The translations under genes were made by a program, and so were the position numbers. From Chitinophaga chungangae (lineage in GTDB: Bacteria; Bacteroidota; Bacteroidia; Chitinophagales; Chitinophagaceae), in NCBI RefSeq assembly GCF_017742215.1, contig NZ_JAGHKP010000001.1, positions 1,364,001 through 1,428,000 of the forward strand: 64,000 nucleotides of DNA, read 5' to 3'. Of the stretch, positions 29,099-37,518 are shown one piece after another; the stretch's first letter is position 1, and every line of letters starts with the position of its first letter. The notes beneath the pieces are model-generated. The model saw only the letters and a list, made by a program, of their open reading frames with translations, was not told the DNA's origin and made no database searches.

Positions 29099-29692
29099 AT
29101 GAACGAAACAACGATGTTCGGCAAAATACTGGCGCAGGTTGAAAAACATATCCGGCTTTCGGAGGAAGAAAAACAATGCTTCACCAGCCTGCTGAAACCG
29201 CGCAAACTGCTGCGCCGCCAGTTCCTGCTGCAGGCCGGCGATGTTTGCCGCTACGAGACCTTCATCGTTTCCGGCTGCCTGCGCTCTTATCTTACGGACA
29301 ACAACGGCCAGGAACATGTGCTGCATTTCGCCATCGAAAACTGGTGGATCTCCGACCTCGGCAGTTTCCTTCATCATACGCCTTCCCTCATCAACATCGA
29401 AGCGCTGGAGCCCGTGGAAGCCCTGCAGATCGACCTTCCATCGCTCGAACGGCTTTACCGCGAAGTGCCCGCCTTCGAACGGTTTTTCAGGATACTTCAC
29501 CAAAACGCCTACCTCGCACAAAACGAGCGCATCCTGCAGGGCATCAGTCAAACCGCGATGGAACGTTACGAGGCCTTTCTCGCAAAATATCCCGCCATCG
29601 CCGCCAGGGTACCGCAAAAACACCTGGCTTCGTATCTCGGCATCACGCCCGTGTTCATCAGCCAGCTCCGCAAAAAACGCATGGAAAATTAA
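29099..29692 (+). CDS. Crp/Fnr-family transcriptional regulator
   Basis: 197 aa. An N-terminal cyclic-nucleotide-binding-type jelly roll (~15-120; LLQAGDVCRYETFIVSGCLRSY split by a turn) is followed by a long dimerisation helix and a short C-terminal helix-turn-helix (QKHLASYLGITPVFISQLR). There are no clustered cysteines for an Fnr iron-sulfur site. The cAMP phosphate-binding motif is not recognisable, as in most Bacteroidota members of this group, so the ligand is open. It starts 28 bp after the cyclase gene and is 82 bp upstream of the RidA homologue. Confidence 0.88.
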   Translation: MNETTMFGKILAQVEKHIRLSEEEKQCFTSLLKPRKLLRRQFLLQAGDVCRYETFIVSGCLRSYLTDNNGQEHVLHFAIENWWISDLGSFLHHTPSLINIEALEPVEALQIDLPSLERLYREVPAFERFFRILHQNAYLAQNERILQGISQTAMERYEAFLAKYPAIAARVPQKHLASYLGITPVFISQLRKKRMEN

Positions 29693-29747
29693 AACAGTTT
29701 AACGCCATTTCTTCAACTGCCTGAACTTCCGGCAGCATGCGCCGTGA

Positions 29748-29755
29748 TAATTTTG
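29748..29755 (+). promoter_or_regulatory. Candidate -7 box (TAATTTTG) for the RidA-like gene
   Basis: Exact TAnnTTTG match, 20 bp before the start codon, suggesting the RidA-like gene has its own promoter next to the Crp/Fnr gene. Confidence 0.5.
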
Positions 29756-29774
29756 TGGTATAAAATCAAATATC

Positions 29775-30176
29775 ATGAAGATCACGAACATCGCCATCAC
29801 GCCCGATCCGTACCAGCCTTACAAACTCGCGCAGGGTTACCGGGTAGGCGGCCTGCTGTTCATTTCAGGGCAAACCGCCATTGGCGACGACGGCCGCCTC
29901 ACCGGCATCGGAGACTTCGATGCGCAGGCGGAGAAAACCTTTCAGAACCTCAAAAAAGTACTGGAGGCCGGCGGCTCCAGCCTTAAAAACGTCGTTAAAG
30001 TGACCATCTTCCTACGCAGCATGGAAAATTTCGACAAAATAGTGGCCCTGCGCGGCAAATATTTTACCGCACCCTACCCGGCAGACACGATCGTGGAGAT
30101 CAGTTCGCTGTATTCGCCGGACGCTTTAATCGAAATAGAAGCGGTGGCAGTCGCTGATGAAGTAGCAGAGCGATAA
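29775..30176 (+). CDS. RidA/YjgF-family protein lacking the catalytic arginine
   Basis: 133 aa with the family fold: LLFISGQTAIGDDGRLTG, AEKTFQNLKKVLEAGG, VVKVTIFLRSMENF and the final IEIEAVAV. In canonical RidA the sequence PAR(S/T) supplies the Arg that holds the substrate carboxylate; here the aligned stretch is YPADTIVEI, with Asp in place of Arg. The conserved Glu of IEIEAVAV is kept. It probably belongs to a Rid subfamily without 2-aminoacrylate deaminase activity. The 3' end overlaps the convergent methyltransferase gene by 51 bp. Confidence 0.85.
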   Translation: MKITNIAITPDPYQPYKLAQGYRVGGLLFISGQTAIGDDGRLTGIGDFDAQAEKTFQNLKKVLEAGGSSLKNVVKVTIFLRSMENFDKIVALRGKYFTAPYPADTIVEISSLYSPDALIEIEAVAVADEVAER

Positions 30177-30944
30177 AACGTGCTTCCGGAAAGCCACCAG
30201 TTCTTTCGTGACCAGGAATTTGAACGGGAAAAAGTTAAAGTTGAACTTTTTCAGCAGCGGTATGGAGCTGAATTTCGTATGGCTGTGCCTGAATACGGGC
30301 TTAAGCCGGAATGCGTCCAGGAAACGCCTGAGCCGTGCATGGGTCATATGGTTCAGCTCGAGATATTCCGTCAGCAGGTCGTTTACACCGATCAGCCGCT
30401 GGTTGCGTTTTTTCAGCATGTTGTGCACCCAGCGCTGCGGCAGGTACTGCACCCAGGGAATGTTGATGACCCTGCGCAGGTGCGAGGCGTGCGGCCCTTC
30501 CCAGGGCGGGTAGCTGATGAAAATAACGCCGTTGTTTTTGAGGTTGCGGTGAATGAGCGTGTCCAGGATGCCGGGGATCCATTCGGGTTTGAGGTGTTCG
30601 ATCACATCGCTGAGAATGATGTAATCGTACTGTTTGTCTACCGGCTGCGCGATAATGTTGCGCACGCTGAAATCTACATTGCTGACATTGTGCCGGCGCT
30701 GCAGCTCTTTCGCGATCCCGATGTGGTTCGGGTCGAGGTCCACGCCGTCTACGTTCGCGCCCGTATTCGCCGCCAGCCAGAGCGTGAGCCCGCCCATGCC
30801 GCAGCCGAAATCGAGAATGTCTTTGTGCGCGAGGTCGAAATTTTTTTGAAGAAAGTGTTTGTCCAGCCAAAGGTGCGACCCGTCGCCGGAAAAAATTTTC
30901 CCGGCATAGGCCAGGCCTTCTTCGAATTGTTGCGGGTTCATCAT
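30126..30944 (-). CDS. Class I SAM-dependent methyltransferase
   Basis: 272 aa. The SAM-binding motif I is ILDFGCGMGGLTLWLA (~43-58), with VDGVDLDPNHI as the acidic motif after strand 2 and YIILSDVIEHL as the motif IV region. The C-terminal ~100 residues are rich in Phe, Arg and Lys (SSIPLLKKFNFNFFPFKF), possibly membrane-associating or substrate-specific. The substrate is unknown; the layout recalls UbiE/Coq5-like or glycan/lipid methyltransferases. The last 51 bp run antisense to the end of the RidA-like gene, and both frames are conserved-looking to their stops. Confidence 0.85.
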   Translation of the reverse strand: MMNPQQFEEGLAYAGKIFSGDGSHLWLDKHFLQKNFDLAHKDILDFGCGMGGLTLWLAANTGANVDGVDLDPNHIGIAKELQRRHNVSNVDFSVRNIIAQPVDKQYDYIILSDVIEHLKPEWIPGILDTLIHRNLKNNGVIFISYPPWEGPHASHLRRVINIPWVQYLPQRWVHNMLKKRNQRLIGVNDLLTEYLELNHMTHARLRRFLDAFRLKPVFRHSHTKFSSIPLLKKFNFNFFPFKFLVTKELVAFRKHVLSLCYFISDCHRFYFD

Positions 30945-31011
30945 CGTGTGCGATTAAATGTTCTCTTCTCCGCCATGAAAATAAGTTTTTAAAGCCGAAG
31001 GGCCACAGCTG

Positions 31012-31045
31012 TTAAAAAATAAAACCCCGCCCGGAAGGGCAGGGC
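31012..31045 (-). terminator. Intrinsic terminator for the ConA-like gene
   Basis: Minus-strand hairpin (31025-31032 with 31037-31044, GGAA/TTCC loop, one mismatch) leading into a T-rich tract at 31024-31014. Confidence 0.7.
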
Positions 31046-31066
31046 TTATTACAAAACTGATACATT

Positions 31067-32188
31067 CTATTGTATGACTTCGATCCCTTCCATATCGTCG
31101 AGCCGGGCGATCAGGCCCCAGCCGTAGAAGTGGTTGGAAATGGCGACCAGTATCTCGTTTTCGCCTTCTTTCAGCGGAAGGTCGAAATGGGTGTTTTCCA
31201 GCGACATGCGGCCCAACGGCTGTTTGCTCAGCGGCGTGGCGAAAATGTTTTTATCGGTGAACAGCGAGAGGTTGTTCAGGTAGATCCATACTTCGTCGTT
31301 GAACGCGAGATCTACCCGGCGGATCTGCGCTTTTGCAGCTTTCAGTTTTATTTTCAGCCAAACCATCCTGCGGTCTTTCGTTTTCCCGTACGTGCGCGTA
31401 ATGTTGATCATGCCGAGGCGCTCGGCGTTGATGGATTTCCAGTTCTCATTCAGCTGAGGCGCCTTGTAATTGAACGGTTCCTGGCCCCAGGGAAGGTCTT
31501 TCACCGATGAGATCTGCCAGTTGCGGAGATAACGGGGGTCGTTGTAGGTGGGGTCGGATTCCGGTTCGGGGCTAAGCCCTTCCACCTGGTCAGGCCTGAT
31601 CACGAGGTTGGCGATCTTGCCCGCGCCGTCGAACGCAATGGCGCCGGAACGGGTATTGCCCAGCAGCTGCGGCACATGGAGGGCGGGGCGCTGCATATCG
31701 TTTACGTATACCACCATCCGCTGGCCGGAGATCACCAGCTTAAAATGATTCCATTCATTCTTTTTAACATCGGCCGGCCCCTGGTAATTGGGCAGCAGGT
31801 CCCAAAGGTTCACGCCGTCGAGGAAAGGGGCGTATTGAACGGCCTGCATGGCGTTGGGAATGCCTTCCACGTGGGTGCGGAGGTAAAAACATTCGGTCTC
31901 GAGCGTGTCTTTCCTGCGGAAATAAAACCCGGCAAAGTACGGGCCTTCGGGCGCCCAGTCGAACTCAATGGTGCCGCTGGAAAAATCCAGCCCTTTCACC
32001 ACGGCGGCGTCGTTTTGCGTCAGCAGCCGGATAGCGGGCCTGGATTTGTACCCGGTAAAGCTGACGGAGCCCGCTTTGGTTTCCCAGCGGTCCGGCGTCA
32101 TAGGGATGCGCACTTCGGCATTTTTTTTCTGTGCAAACAACATGGCGGAAGGAAGCAACAAGACCAGTGCGATCATAACTTTTTTCAT
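31067..32188 (-). CDS. Secreted two-domain protein with ConA-like fold, function unknown
   Basis: 373 aa with a signal peptide (MKKVMIALVLLLPSAMLFAQ). Residues ~25-205 look like a concanavalin A-type jelly roll (SSGTIEFDWAPEGPYFAGFYF, then NEWNHFKLVISGQRMVVYVND and SGAIAFDGAGKIANLVI). Residues ~225-373 look like a second beta-sandwich (DLAFNDEVWIYLNNLSLF, EGENEILVAISNHFYGWG) similar to accessory domains of sialate esterases and glycosidases. No catalytic motif is seen, so I propose binding. It is divergent from the membrane-anchored HTH protein at 32323, whose C-terminal part ends in a similar fold. Confidence 0.65.
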   Translation of the reverse strand: MKKVMIALVLLLPSAMLFAQKKNAEVRIPMTPDRWETKAGSVSFTGYKSRPAIRLLTQNDAAVVKGLDFSSGTIEFDWAPEGPYFAGFYFRRKDTLETECFYLRTHVEGIPNAMQAVQYAPFLDGVNLWDLLPNYQGPADVKKNEWNHFKLVISGQRMVVYVNDMQRPALHVPQLLGNTRSGAIAFDGAGKIANLVIRPDQVEGLSPEPESDPTYNDPRYLRNWQISSVKDLPWGQEPFNYKAPQLNENWKSINAERLGMINITRTYGKTKDRRMVWLKIKLKAAKAQIRRVDLAFNDEVWIYLNNLSLFTDKNIFATPLSKQPLGRMSLENTHFDLPLKEGENEILVAISNHFYGWGLIARLDDMEGIEVIQ

Positions 32189-32282
32189 ATCGATATTTTT
32201 TTAAACTTTGAATGCTGACGGAAACGAATGGACCAAAGATGGAAAGATCAGGAGGAGCGCACATTCCAAACCCGTTTCAACT

Positions 32283-32299
32283 TCGTGCAAGCTCGTGCA
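32283..32299. promoter_or_regulatory. Direct repeat, possible operator between divergent genes
   Basis: Two copies of TCGTGCA exactly 10 bp apart (32283-32289 and 32293-32299), one helical turn, in the 134-bp divergent spacer and 24 bp before the 32323 start. Operator function is a guess. Confidence 0.3.
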
Positions 32300-32322
32300 T
32301 GGGCATAAAAAATTGAATATCA

Positions 32323-33612
32323 ATGAAAAACAATAATGATCCTGTTTACCTGGCGGCCTGTTGCGCGGCGATAGAAGATAAGTTGGGCTGGGGGGCGAGC
32401 GCGGTATGGACGAACCAGGACTTTGAAAATCTCTCCGAAAGTATCCTCGAAGCCACGGGGGTAACGCTCAGCAGCACCACGCTCAAACGTATTTGGGGAC
32501 GGGTGAAATACGACAGTGCGCCTACGGCCACCACGCTCAACACGCTGGCCCGGTACCTGGGGTACGAACATTGGAGGGCGTTCAGGCAGCACGAAGACCA
32601 AAAAAACCAGGGCGGCTTGAAACGGGAGCGGCCGCGCACGGAAGAAAATATTCCCGCCGCGGGCGCATCAGCATCCAAAAGCCGTTACATCTGGACAGTG
32701 GTGGCGCTGGGCGCGGTGATCGCTACGGTGATACTCGGGTTTAATTCCATCCGCAACAAAAAAAATATGGTGGTGGAAGAAATGCCGCCGCCGGACAAAT
32801 ACAAATTTTCCAGCCGCAAAACCGTGACCGAAGGCGTACCTAATTCGGTGATCTTCGATTACGACGCCTCCGCGGCGCCCACGGGCGATTCCATATTCAT
32901 ACAGCAGAACTGGGACCCGACAAAACGATTCCGTGTGTCGCGTGAGCAGCACCAGGCAACGTCCGTTTATTATTACCCGGGGCATTTCCGCGCGCGGCTG
33001 GTAGTGGATGGGAAGGAAGTGAAGCGGCATTCGCTGATGATCACCACCAAAGGCTGGCTGCCGATGATAGAGCAGCCGGATGTGCCTGTGTATTTTAAAG
33101 AAGAGGAAACCGTCAGGAACGGCGAAATGGGCATCAGCGAAGCGCAGATACTGGAAAAGAACATCCCCATGCAGCCGGATGCACCCTGGGTGCGGTACAG
33201 CAAGATCGGCGGATGGGATTCGCTGTATGTGAAGAATTTCCGTTTTGACGCGGAAGTGATCAACGATTATGGCGAAGGTTCGGCCGTATGCCGCCATACC
33301 GAAATAATCATCCTTTGCGAAGGCAGCGCCATCATGCTGCCGCTGGCGGGGGTAGGCTGCGTGTCTGATTTGAACCTGCTGATGGTAGACCATTTCGTTT
33401 CCGGTAAAAAACAGGACCTGTCCGGCTTCGGGGCGGACCTTTCCAAATGGACGAAAGTGAGCTGTGATGCGAAGGACGGGCTGGTAACGGTACGGGTAGA
33501 CGATCGCCCGGCATACCAGTCCACGATCGCGGAAGACGCGAAGATCGTGGGCATGCATTTCCGGTTCAAGGGAACGGGGAGGGTGAGGAATGTGACATTG
33601 GGGAAATTATGA
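32323..33612 (+). CDS. Membrane-anchored HTH-like protein with extracytoplasmic ConA-like sensor
   Basis: 429 aa. Residues 1-95 form a helical domain with the pattern WTNQDFENLSESILEATGV, then LSSTTLKRIWG and TLNTLARYLGYEHWRAF, which looks like a helix-turn-helix module recurrent in Bacteroidota. A basic linker precedes one membrane helix (121-141). The remaining ~290 residues would lie in the periplasm: a PKD-like strand region (~165-245) and a C-terminal ConA-like part (~270-429) ending in GMHFRFKGTGRVRNVTLGKL. I infer a one-component transmembrane regulator of ToxR layout. No DNA target is known; the divergent secreted ConA-like gene is the natural candidate. Confidence 0.6.
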   Translation: MKNNNDPVYLAACCAAIEDKLGWGASAVWTNQDFENLSESILEATGVTLSSTTLKRIWGRVKYDSAPTATTLNTLARYLGYEHWRAFRQHEDQKNQGGLKRERPRTEENIPAAGASASKSRYIWTVVALGAVIATVILGFNSIRNKKNMVVEEMPPPDKYKFSSRKTVTEGVPNSVIFDYDASAAPTGDSIFIQQNWDPTKRFRVSREQHQATSVYYYPGHFRARLVVDGKEVKRHSLMITTKGWLPMIEQPDVPVYFKEEETVRNGEMGISEAQILEKNIPMQPDAPWVRYSKIGGWDSLYVKNFRFDAEVINDYGEGSAVCRHTEIIILCEGSAIMLPLAGVGCVSDLNLLMVDHFVSGKKQDLSGFGADLSKWTKVSCDAKDGLVTVRVDDRPAYQSTIAEDAKIVGMHFRFKGTGRVRNVTLGKL

Positions 33613-33642
33613 TTTGTATATTTAAGGATAATTCCACCGTCT

Positions 33643-34869
33643 ATGAACAAGCGCCAGGCCTGTGTTTGCGGCTTCATCATCTGCTGCGTTGTTATCTTGT
33701 CCCGCTGCATCGGTACCGCGGAGAAAAAAACGGATCTCCGGGGAGAACGATATGCCGTACAGGCTTCCTGCGAAAGCTGTCATAAAGCCGTATACGATGC
33801 TTACCTGCAAACCGCCCACTCCCGTACTTCCGCCGAAGCGACGCCGGAATCCGTAAAGGGAAGTTTTGCCGCGCCGGATAACGTATATCACTATACGGAA
33901 AATAAAAAGGTGGTGATGGAAAAACGCGACAGCGGGTTATTCCAAGCCAGTTACGAAAACGGGCAGCAAAAGGAGGCGCACCGTTTTGATATTACCGTCG
34001 GGTCGGGGAGAAAGGCGCAGACCTTTTTGTACTGGAACGACGGCAAATTCTTCCAGCTCCCGCTTTCTTACCTCGTTGGCGCGCACCAGTGGGCCAACAG
34101 CCCGGGCTTCCCGCCTACGCACGCCAAATTCGACCGCTCGATCCCCAGTATTTGTTTCGGCTGCCATGCTTCTTCCGTGGGCATTAAAGAAACAAAGATC
34201 GAAGGATTGCAGATCGTCGAAACCTTTCACCGCGACCGTACCGTATACGGCATCGATTGCCAGCGCTGCCACGGACCGGCGGCCGAACATGTGGAGTATC
34301 ATACCGCGCATCCCGAAGACAAACAGCCCCGGCATATGACGCGCATCAGGGCGTTGAGCAACCAGCAGCGGCTGGACCACTGCGCGCTCTGCCATTCCGG
34401 CCTCAGCTCCCTGCAGCAGGGGTTGTTCAGTTTTAAACCCGGCGACGACCTCAGCGATTATTATTTCCCGCAGATCGGCGGAATTACAAAAGCCACCGCG
34501 CTGGACGTTCATGGCAACCAATACCAGCTGCTCACCGCCAGCAAGTGTTTTATGGAAAGCAAGGAAATGAACTGCTCCAACTGTCATAACCCGCACGTCA
34601 GCGAAGCCGGCAATATGCAGGCGTTCTCGCAGCGGTGCATCACCTGTCACCAGGCCGGCAGCGCGGCGTTCTGCAAGCTCAAATCATTGCCGGTGGCCAC
34701 GCTTTCGCATAACTGCATCGATTGTCATATGCCGGCATTGCCAAGCAACATCATCACGCTACTTACCAACGGCGCAGCCAATCCTACGCCCGATTCCGTG
34801 CGCACGCACCTCATCGCGATCTATCCCGAACAAACGGAAAAGATCCTGGCGATGATGAAAAAACAATAA
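33643..34869 (+). CDS. Heptaheme c-type cytochrome lipoprotein
   Basis: 408 aa with seven CxxCH heme-attachment motifs: CESCH (43-47), CFGCH (171-175), CQRCH, CALCH, CSNCH, CITCH and CIDCH. A hydrophobic N-terminal segment (~10-20) ends at ILSRC, so lipidation at Cys 22 is plausible, although extra Cys residues precede it. The 120-residue gap between hemes 1 and 2 is rich in beta-strands. Multiheme cytochromes of the c554/NrfB-like class carry electrons in the periplasm. No oxidoreductase, quinol oxidase or cytochrome maturation genes are adjacent. It begins 30 bp after the HTH-like gene and ends 2 bp from the convergent response-regulator gene. Confidence 0.88.
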   Translation: MNKRQACVCGFIICCVVILSRCIGTAEKKTDLRGERYAVQASCESCHKAVYDAYLQTAHSRTSAEATPESVKGSFAAPDNVYHYTENKKVVMEKRDSGLFQASYENGQQKEAHRFDITVGSGRKAQTFLYWNDGKFFQLPLSYLVGAHQWANSPGFPPTHAKFDRSIPSICFGCHASSVGIKETKIEGLQIVETFHRDRTVYGIDCQRCHGPAAEHVEYHTAHPEDKQPRHMTRIRALSNQQRLDHCALCHSGLSSLQQGLFSFKPGDDLSDYYFPQIGGITKATALDVHGNQYQLLTASKCFMESKEMNCSNCHNPHVSEAGNMQAFSQRCITCHQAGSAAFCKLKSLPVATLSHNCIDCHMPALPSNIITLLTNGAANPTPDSVRTHLIAIYPEQTEKILAMMKKQ

Positions 34870-34871
34870 AA

Positions 34872-35510
34872 TTACAGGAGCCCCTGCTGCGCGGCGATCT
34901 TGATCAGCGCGGCCACGTTTTTCGCGTCGAATTTCTGCAGGAGGTTGCGGCGGTGGGTTTCTACCGTCAGCGGGCTTAAAGACAGTTCCTCCGCAATGCG
35001 GGCCGTGGTTTTGCCGTCGGAAATAAGCTGCAGGATCTCTTTTTCCCTGCGCGTCAGCTGCGGCTGCTGCCGCAATTCACTCACGCCGGGCCGCGCAATG
35101 ATCTCTTTTACTTCACGGCTGAAAGTGACCTGCCCGCTGAGCGCCTCGTTGATGCAGTGCATCAGTTCCTCGCCCGAAGCGTTTTTCAGGAGATAACCGC
35201 TCGCGCCGTTCTGCAGCATTTGCATGATGATGGCGCGTTCGCTATGATTGCTCAGCGCCAGCACGCAGGTGGAAGGGGAGAGCTGCCTGATCTCTTTGCA
35301 GAGGTCGAGGCCGTTGGCGTCTGGCAGGGTAATGTCCAGCAGCACAATGTCTGCCCGGCCGGTCTTCAAAAATTGAAGAATGCCCGCGCCGGTGGTAAAA
35401 CATCCGGCGATGCGGATGGAATCTTTGTTTTCCAGTAATTTCTGCAGGCCCTCGATCACCACCGGGTGATCGTCTACGATAGCCAGCGCTATTTTTTCAT
35501 TCTCCGACAT
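34872..35510 (-). CDS. NarL/LuxR-type response regulator
   Basis: 212 aa. Receiver domain at 1-125 with the acidic pair D13/D14 (IVDDHP), phosphoacceptor D59 (IVLLDITLPD) and K109 region (GYLLKNAS). LuxR-type helix-turn-helix at ~148-212 (LTRREKEILQLISDGKTT; LSPLTVETHRRNLLQKF). Its start overlaps the end of the kinase gene by 14 bp, so the two are translationally coupled and form a cognate pair. Targets are unknown; the CCGGTA repeats upstream of the kinase gene may be its autoregulatory site. Confidence 0.94.
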   Translation of the reverse strand: MSENEKIALAIVDDHPVVIEGLQKLLENKDSIRIAGCFTTGAGILQFLKTGRADIVLLDITLPDANGLDLCKEIRQLSPSTCVLALSNHSERAIIMQMLQNGASGYLLKNASGEELMHCINEALSGQVTFSREVKEIIARPGVSELRQQPQLTRREKEILQLISDGKTTARIAEELSLSPLTVETHRRNLLQKFDAKNVAALIKIAAQQGLL

Positions 35511-37485
35511 TCAGTTCGATGTTTATGGTAGTGCCTTCGTTTTCGGCGGAAATGATCTCCATGTTCCCGTGCAGGTAATCCACGCGCCGTTTTACGTTGC
35601 TCAGCCCGATGCCTTTGGCCTGGCCGAGCTGCGCAGTGTCGAAACCTTTGCCGTTGTCTTCAATCGTGACCAGGAAAGTATCGCCATTCTGGCTGCATTG
35701 CAGGAGTATGCTGCCTGCCTGCGCATGGCGGATGGCGTTGCTGAGCAGTTCCTGCACGATGCGGTAAATGGTTACCTGCGTGGCCTGCGGGATGTTGTCT
35801 TCGATGTTCAGCGACTGGTAGTTTATGCGCACGGATTCCGTCATCATGGAGCCGCAGAGGTCTTTCAGCGCAATGTCCAGCCCGAATTTCAGCAGCGCTT
35901 CGGGCATCATGTTGCGGGCGATGCGGCGCAGCTCGCTGATGGAAGAATCCAGCTGGCCGATCACTTTGTGCAGTTCGGCGCCGCCGGAAGCAGGGGTGGA
36001 GCTGAGCTCGGTGAGGTTCATCTTCACGCCGGCCAGCATGCCGCCCAGGCCGTCGTGCAGGTCGCCGGCCACCCTGCGGCGCTCGCGTTCCTCGCCCTGC
36101 AGCATCGCCTGGCTGAAACGGATCTGCTGCTGCTGCTCGATCTCTTTGAGCTGCTGGTGATGGTTAAGCTGTTGCTGCTCCGATAATTTTTTGTTGTTGC
36201 GGTAAAACAGGTAAGAAAATACGGCGAGCACCAGCAGGAAACTGCTGGCAGTGCCCAGTAACCAGTTGATCAGGCGGTTGTTTTTGGCGGAAAGCGCCGC
36301 TCTTTCCCGCTCCATCTTCAGCGCGGCGATCTCTTTCTGTTTTTCAGCGGTGTTGAATTTGATCTCCAGCGCATGGATATTATCGGTCAGTTTTACTTCG
36401 CTCACGCTGTCGCTCAGCTGGCTGTACTGCTTCAGCCAGTTGTAGGCCGCGGGCAAGCTGCCGAGGCGGGCGTTGGTTTCGGCGAGGCCGTTGTAGACCT
36501 GCAGCCGGTTGCTGATCTGGCTCATCATCTCCGGCTGCTCTGCCAGGTACCGGAGCACTTCGCGGGCGTTCGTGTAATCGTTCTGGTTATAATGCGTGTA
36601 ATATTTCTGCAGCAGCAAACGCTGCTCTTCGTACCGTTTGTTGTATTGTTTGGAAAGCGCGATGCCTTTGTCTATGCTGGCCAGCGATTTTTTGAAATCT
36701 TTCGTTTCATCGTAATACATGCTTTCGGCGGTGTAATAATCGATGAGGAATTCTTTGTAAGACCCGTCGGACAATAACTTCCACGAACTGTCGAGCATCG
36801 TTTTGGCCTCGGGGTATTTTTTGTCGAGCACATAATTTTCCGCGCCGGTGTTGTACGCCACCACCAGGTCGCCGAGGGATCGCTGCTGCCTGAACACGTT
36901 GATGGATTGCAGGATGTAGCCGGTGGCCTTGCCGTATTGCATCGTGTTTTTGAATACGAGGGAAAGGTCGAGGTAGTTTTTGCCGACTGCCAGGCTGTCG
37001 CCCGCCTGCTGCGCCAGCGGAATGGCCTTGTGCACGAGGATGTCCGCAAATCCCGCTTCATCCCCCGAAACCTGTCTAAGAATACCGATGTTGCGCCACG
37101 ATTTGGAACGGAAGCTCACGGCCTCTTTGGTATGGATCATTCCAAGCAGGCTGTCTGCCTTCAGGAACGACGCTTCGCTTTTAACCGGGTCGGACGAGGC
37201 GTAGAGCAATATGCCTTCATAATAACTCGTCAATGCCACGAGTAAAGGGTATTTCACACCGAGCCTGCGGCCCTGTTCGAGATGTTTGGCGGCTTCGGCG
37301 GGGTCCCTGAAAACGAGGGAATAGGTGAGCAGCAGGTGCGCCGCCGCTTTGGTACTATCCGTGCCGCGGCCCTGGGTTATCAGCAGGAGACTGTCTGCAT
37401 ACGCGCCGTTTTTACTGGCCGTTTGCGCATGGGCCAACAGTGTGGCATATACGATCCAAAAAGCGAGACATATCGTTCTCTTCAT
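35497..37485 (-). CDS. TPR-containing sensor histidine kinase (HisKA_3 type)
   Basis: 662 aa from the ATG at 37485, which opens a signal peptide (MKRTICLAFWIVYATLLAHA); the frame upstream has no features. A periplasmic TPR-like helical array spans ~30-390, with a membrane helix at ~400-423 and a Gln-rich coiled coil (~425-465). The dimerisation/phosphotransfer domain carries H477 (RRVAGDLHDGLGGMLAG), and an HATPase_c domain lies at ~560-660 with DNGKGFD and GIGLSNVKRRV. This is the NarX/DesK-like kinase class that pairs with LuxR-type regulators, here the overlapping downstream gene. The ligand is unknown. Confidence 0.92.
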   Translation of the reverse strand: MKRTICLAFWIVYATLLAHAQTASKNGAYADSLLLITQGRGTDSTKAAAHLLLTYSLVFRDPAEAAKHLEQGRRLGVKYPLLVALTSYYEGILLYASSDPVKSEASFLKADSLLGMIHTKEAVSFRSKSWRNIGILRQVSGDEAGFADILVHKAIPLAQQAGDSLAVGKNYLDLSLVFKNTMQYGKATGYILQSINVFRQQRSLGDLVVAYNTGAENYVLDKKYPEAKTMLDSSWKLLSDGSYKEFLIDYYTAESMYYDETKDFKKSLASIDKGIALSKQYNKRYEEQRLLLQKYYTHYNQNDYTNAREVLRYLAEQPEMMSQISNRLQVYNGLAETNARLGSLPAAYNWLKQYSQLSDSVSEVKLTDNIHALEIKFNTAEKQKEIAALKMERERAALSAKNNRLINWLLGTASSFLLVLAVFSYLFYRNNKKLSEQQQLNHHQQLKEIEQQQQIRFSQAMLQGEERERRRVAGDLHDGLGGMLAGVKMNLTELSSTPASGGAELHKVIGQLDSSISELRRIARNMMPEALLKFGLDIALKDLCGSMMTESVRINYQSLNIEDNIPQATQVTIYRIVQELLSNAIRHAQAGSILLQCSQNGDTFLVTIEDNGKGFDTAQLGQAKGIGLSNVKRRVDYLHGNMEIISAENEGTTINIELNVGE

Positions 37486-37518
37486 ACGGGCAAATAAACA
37501 ATAAATGTGGGATAATAG

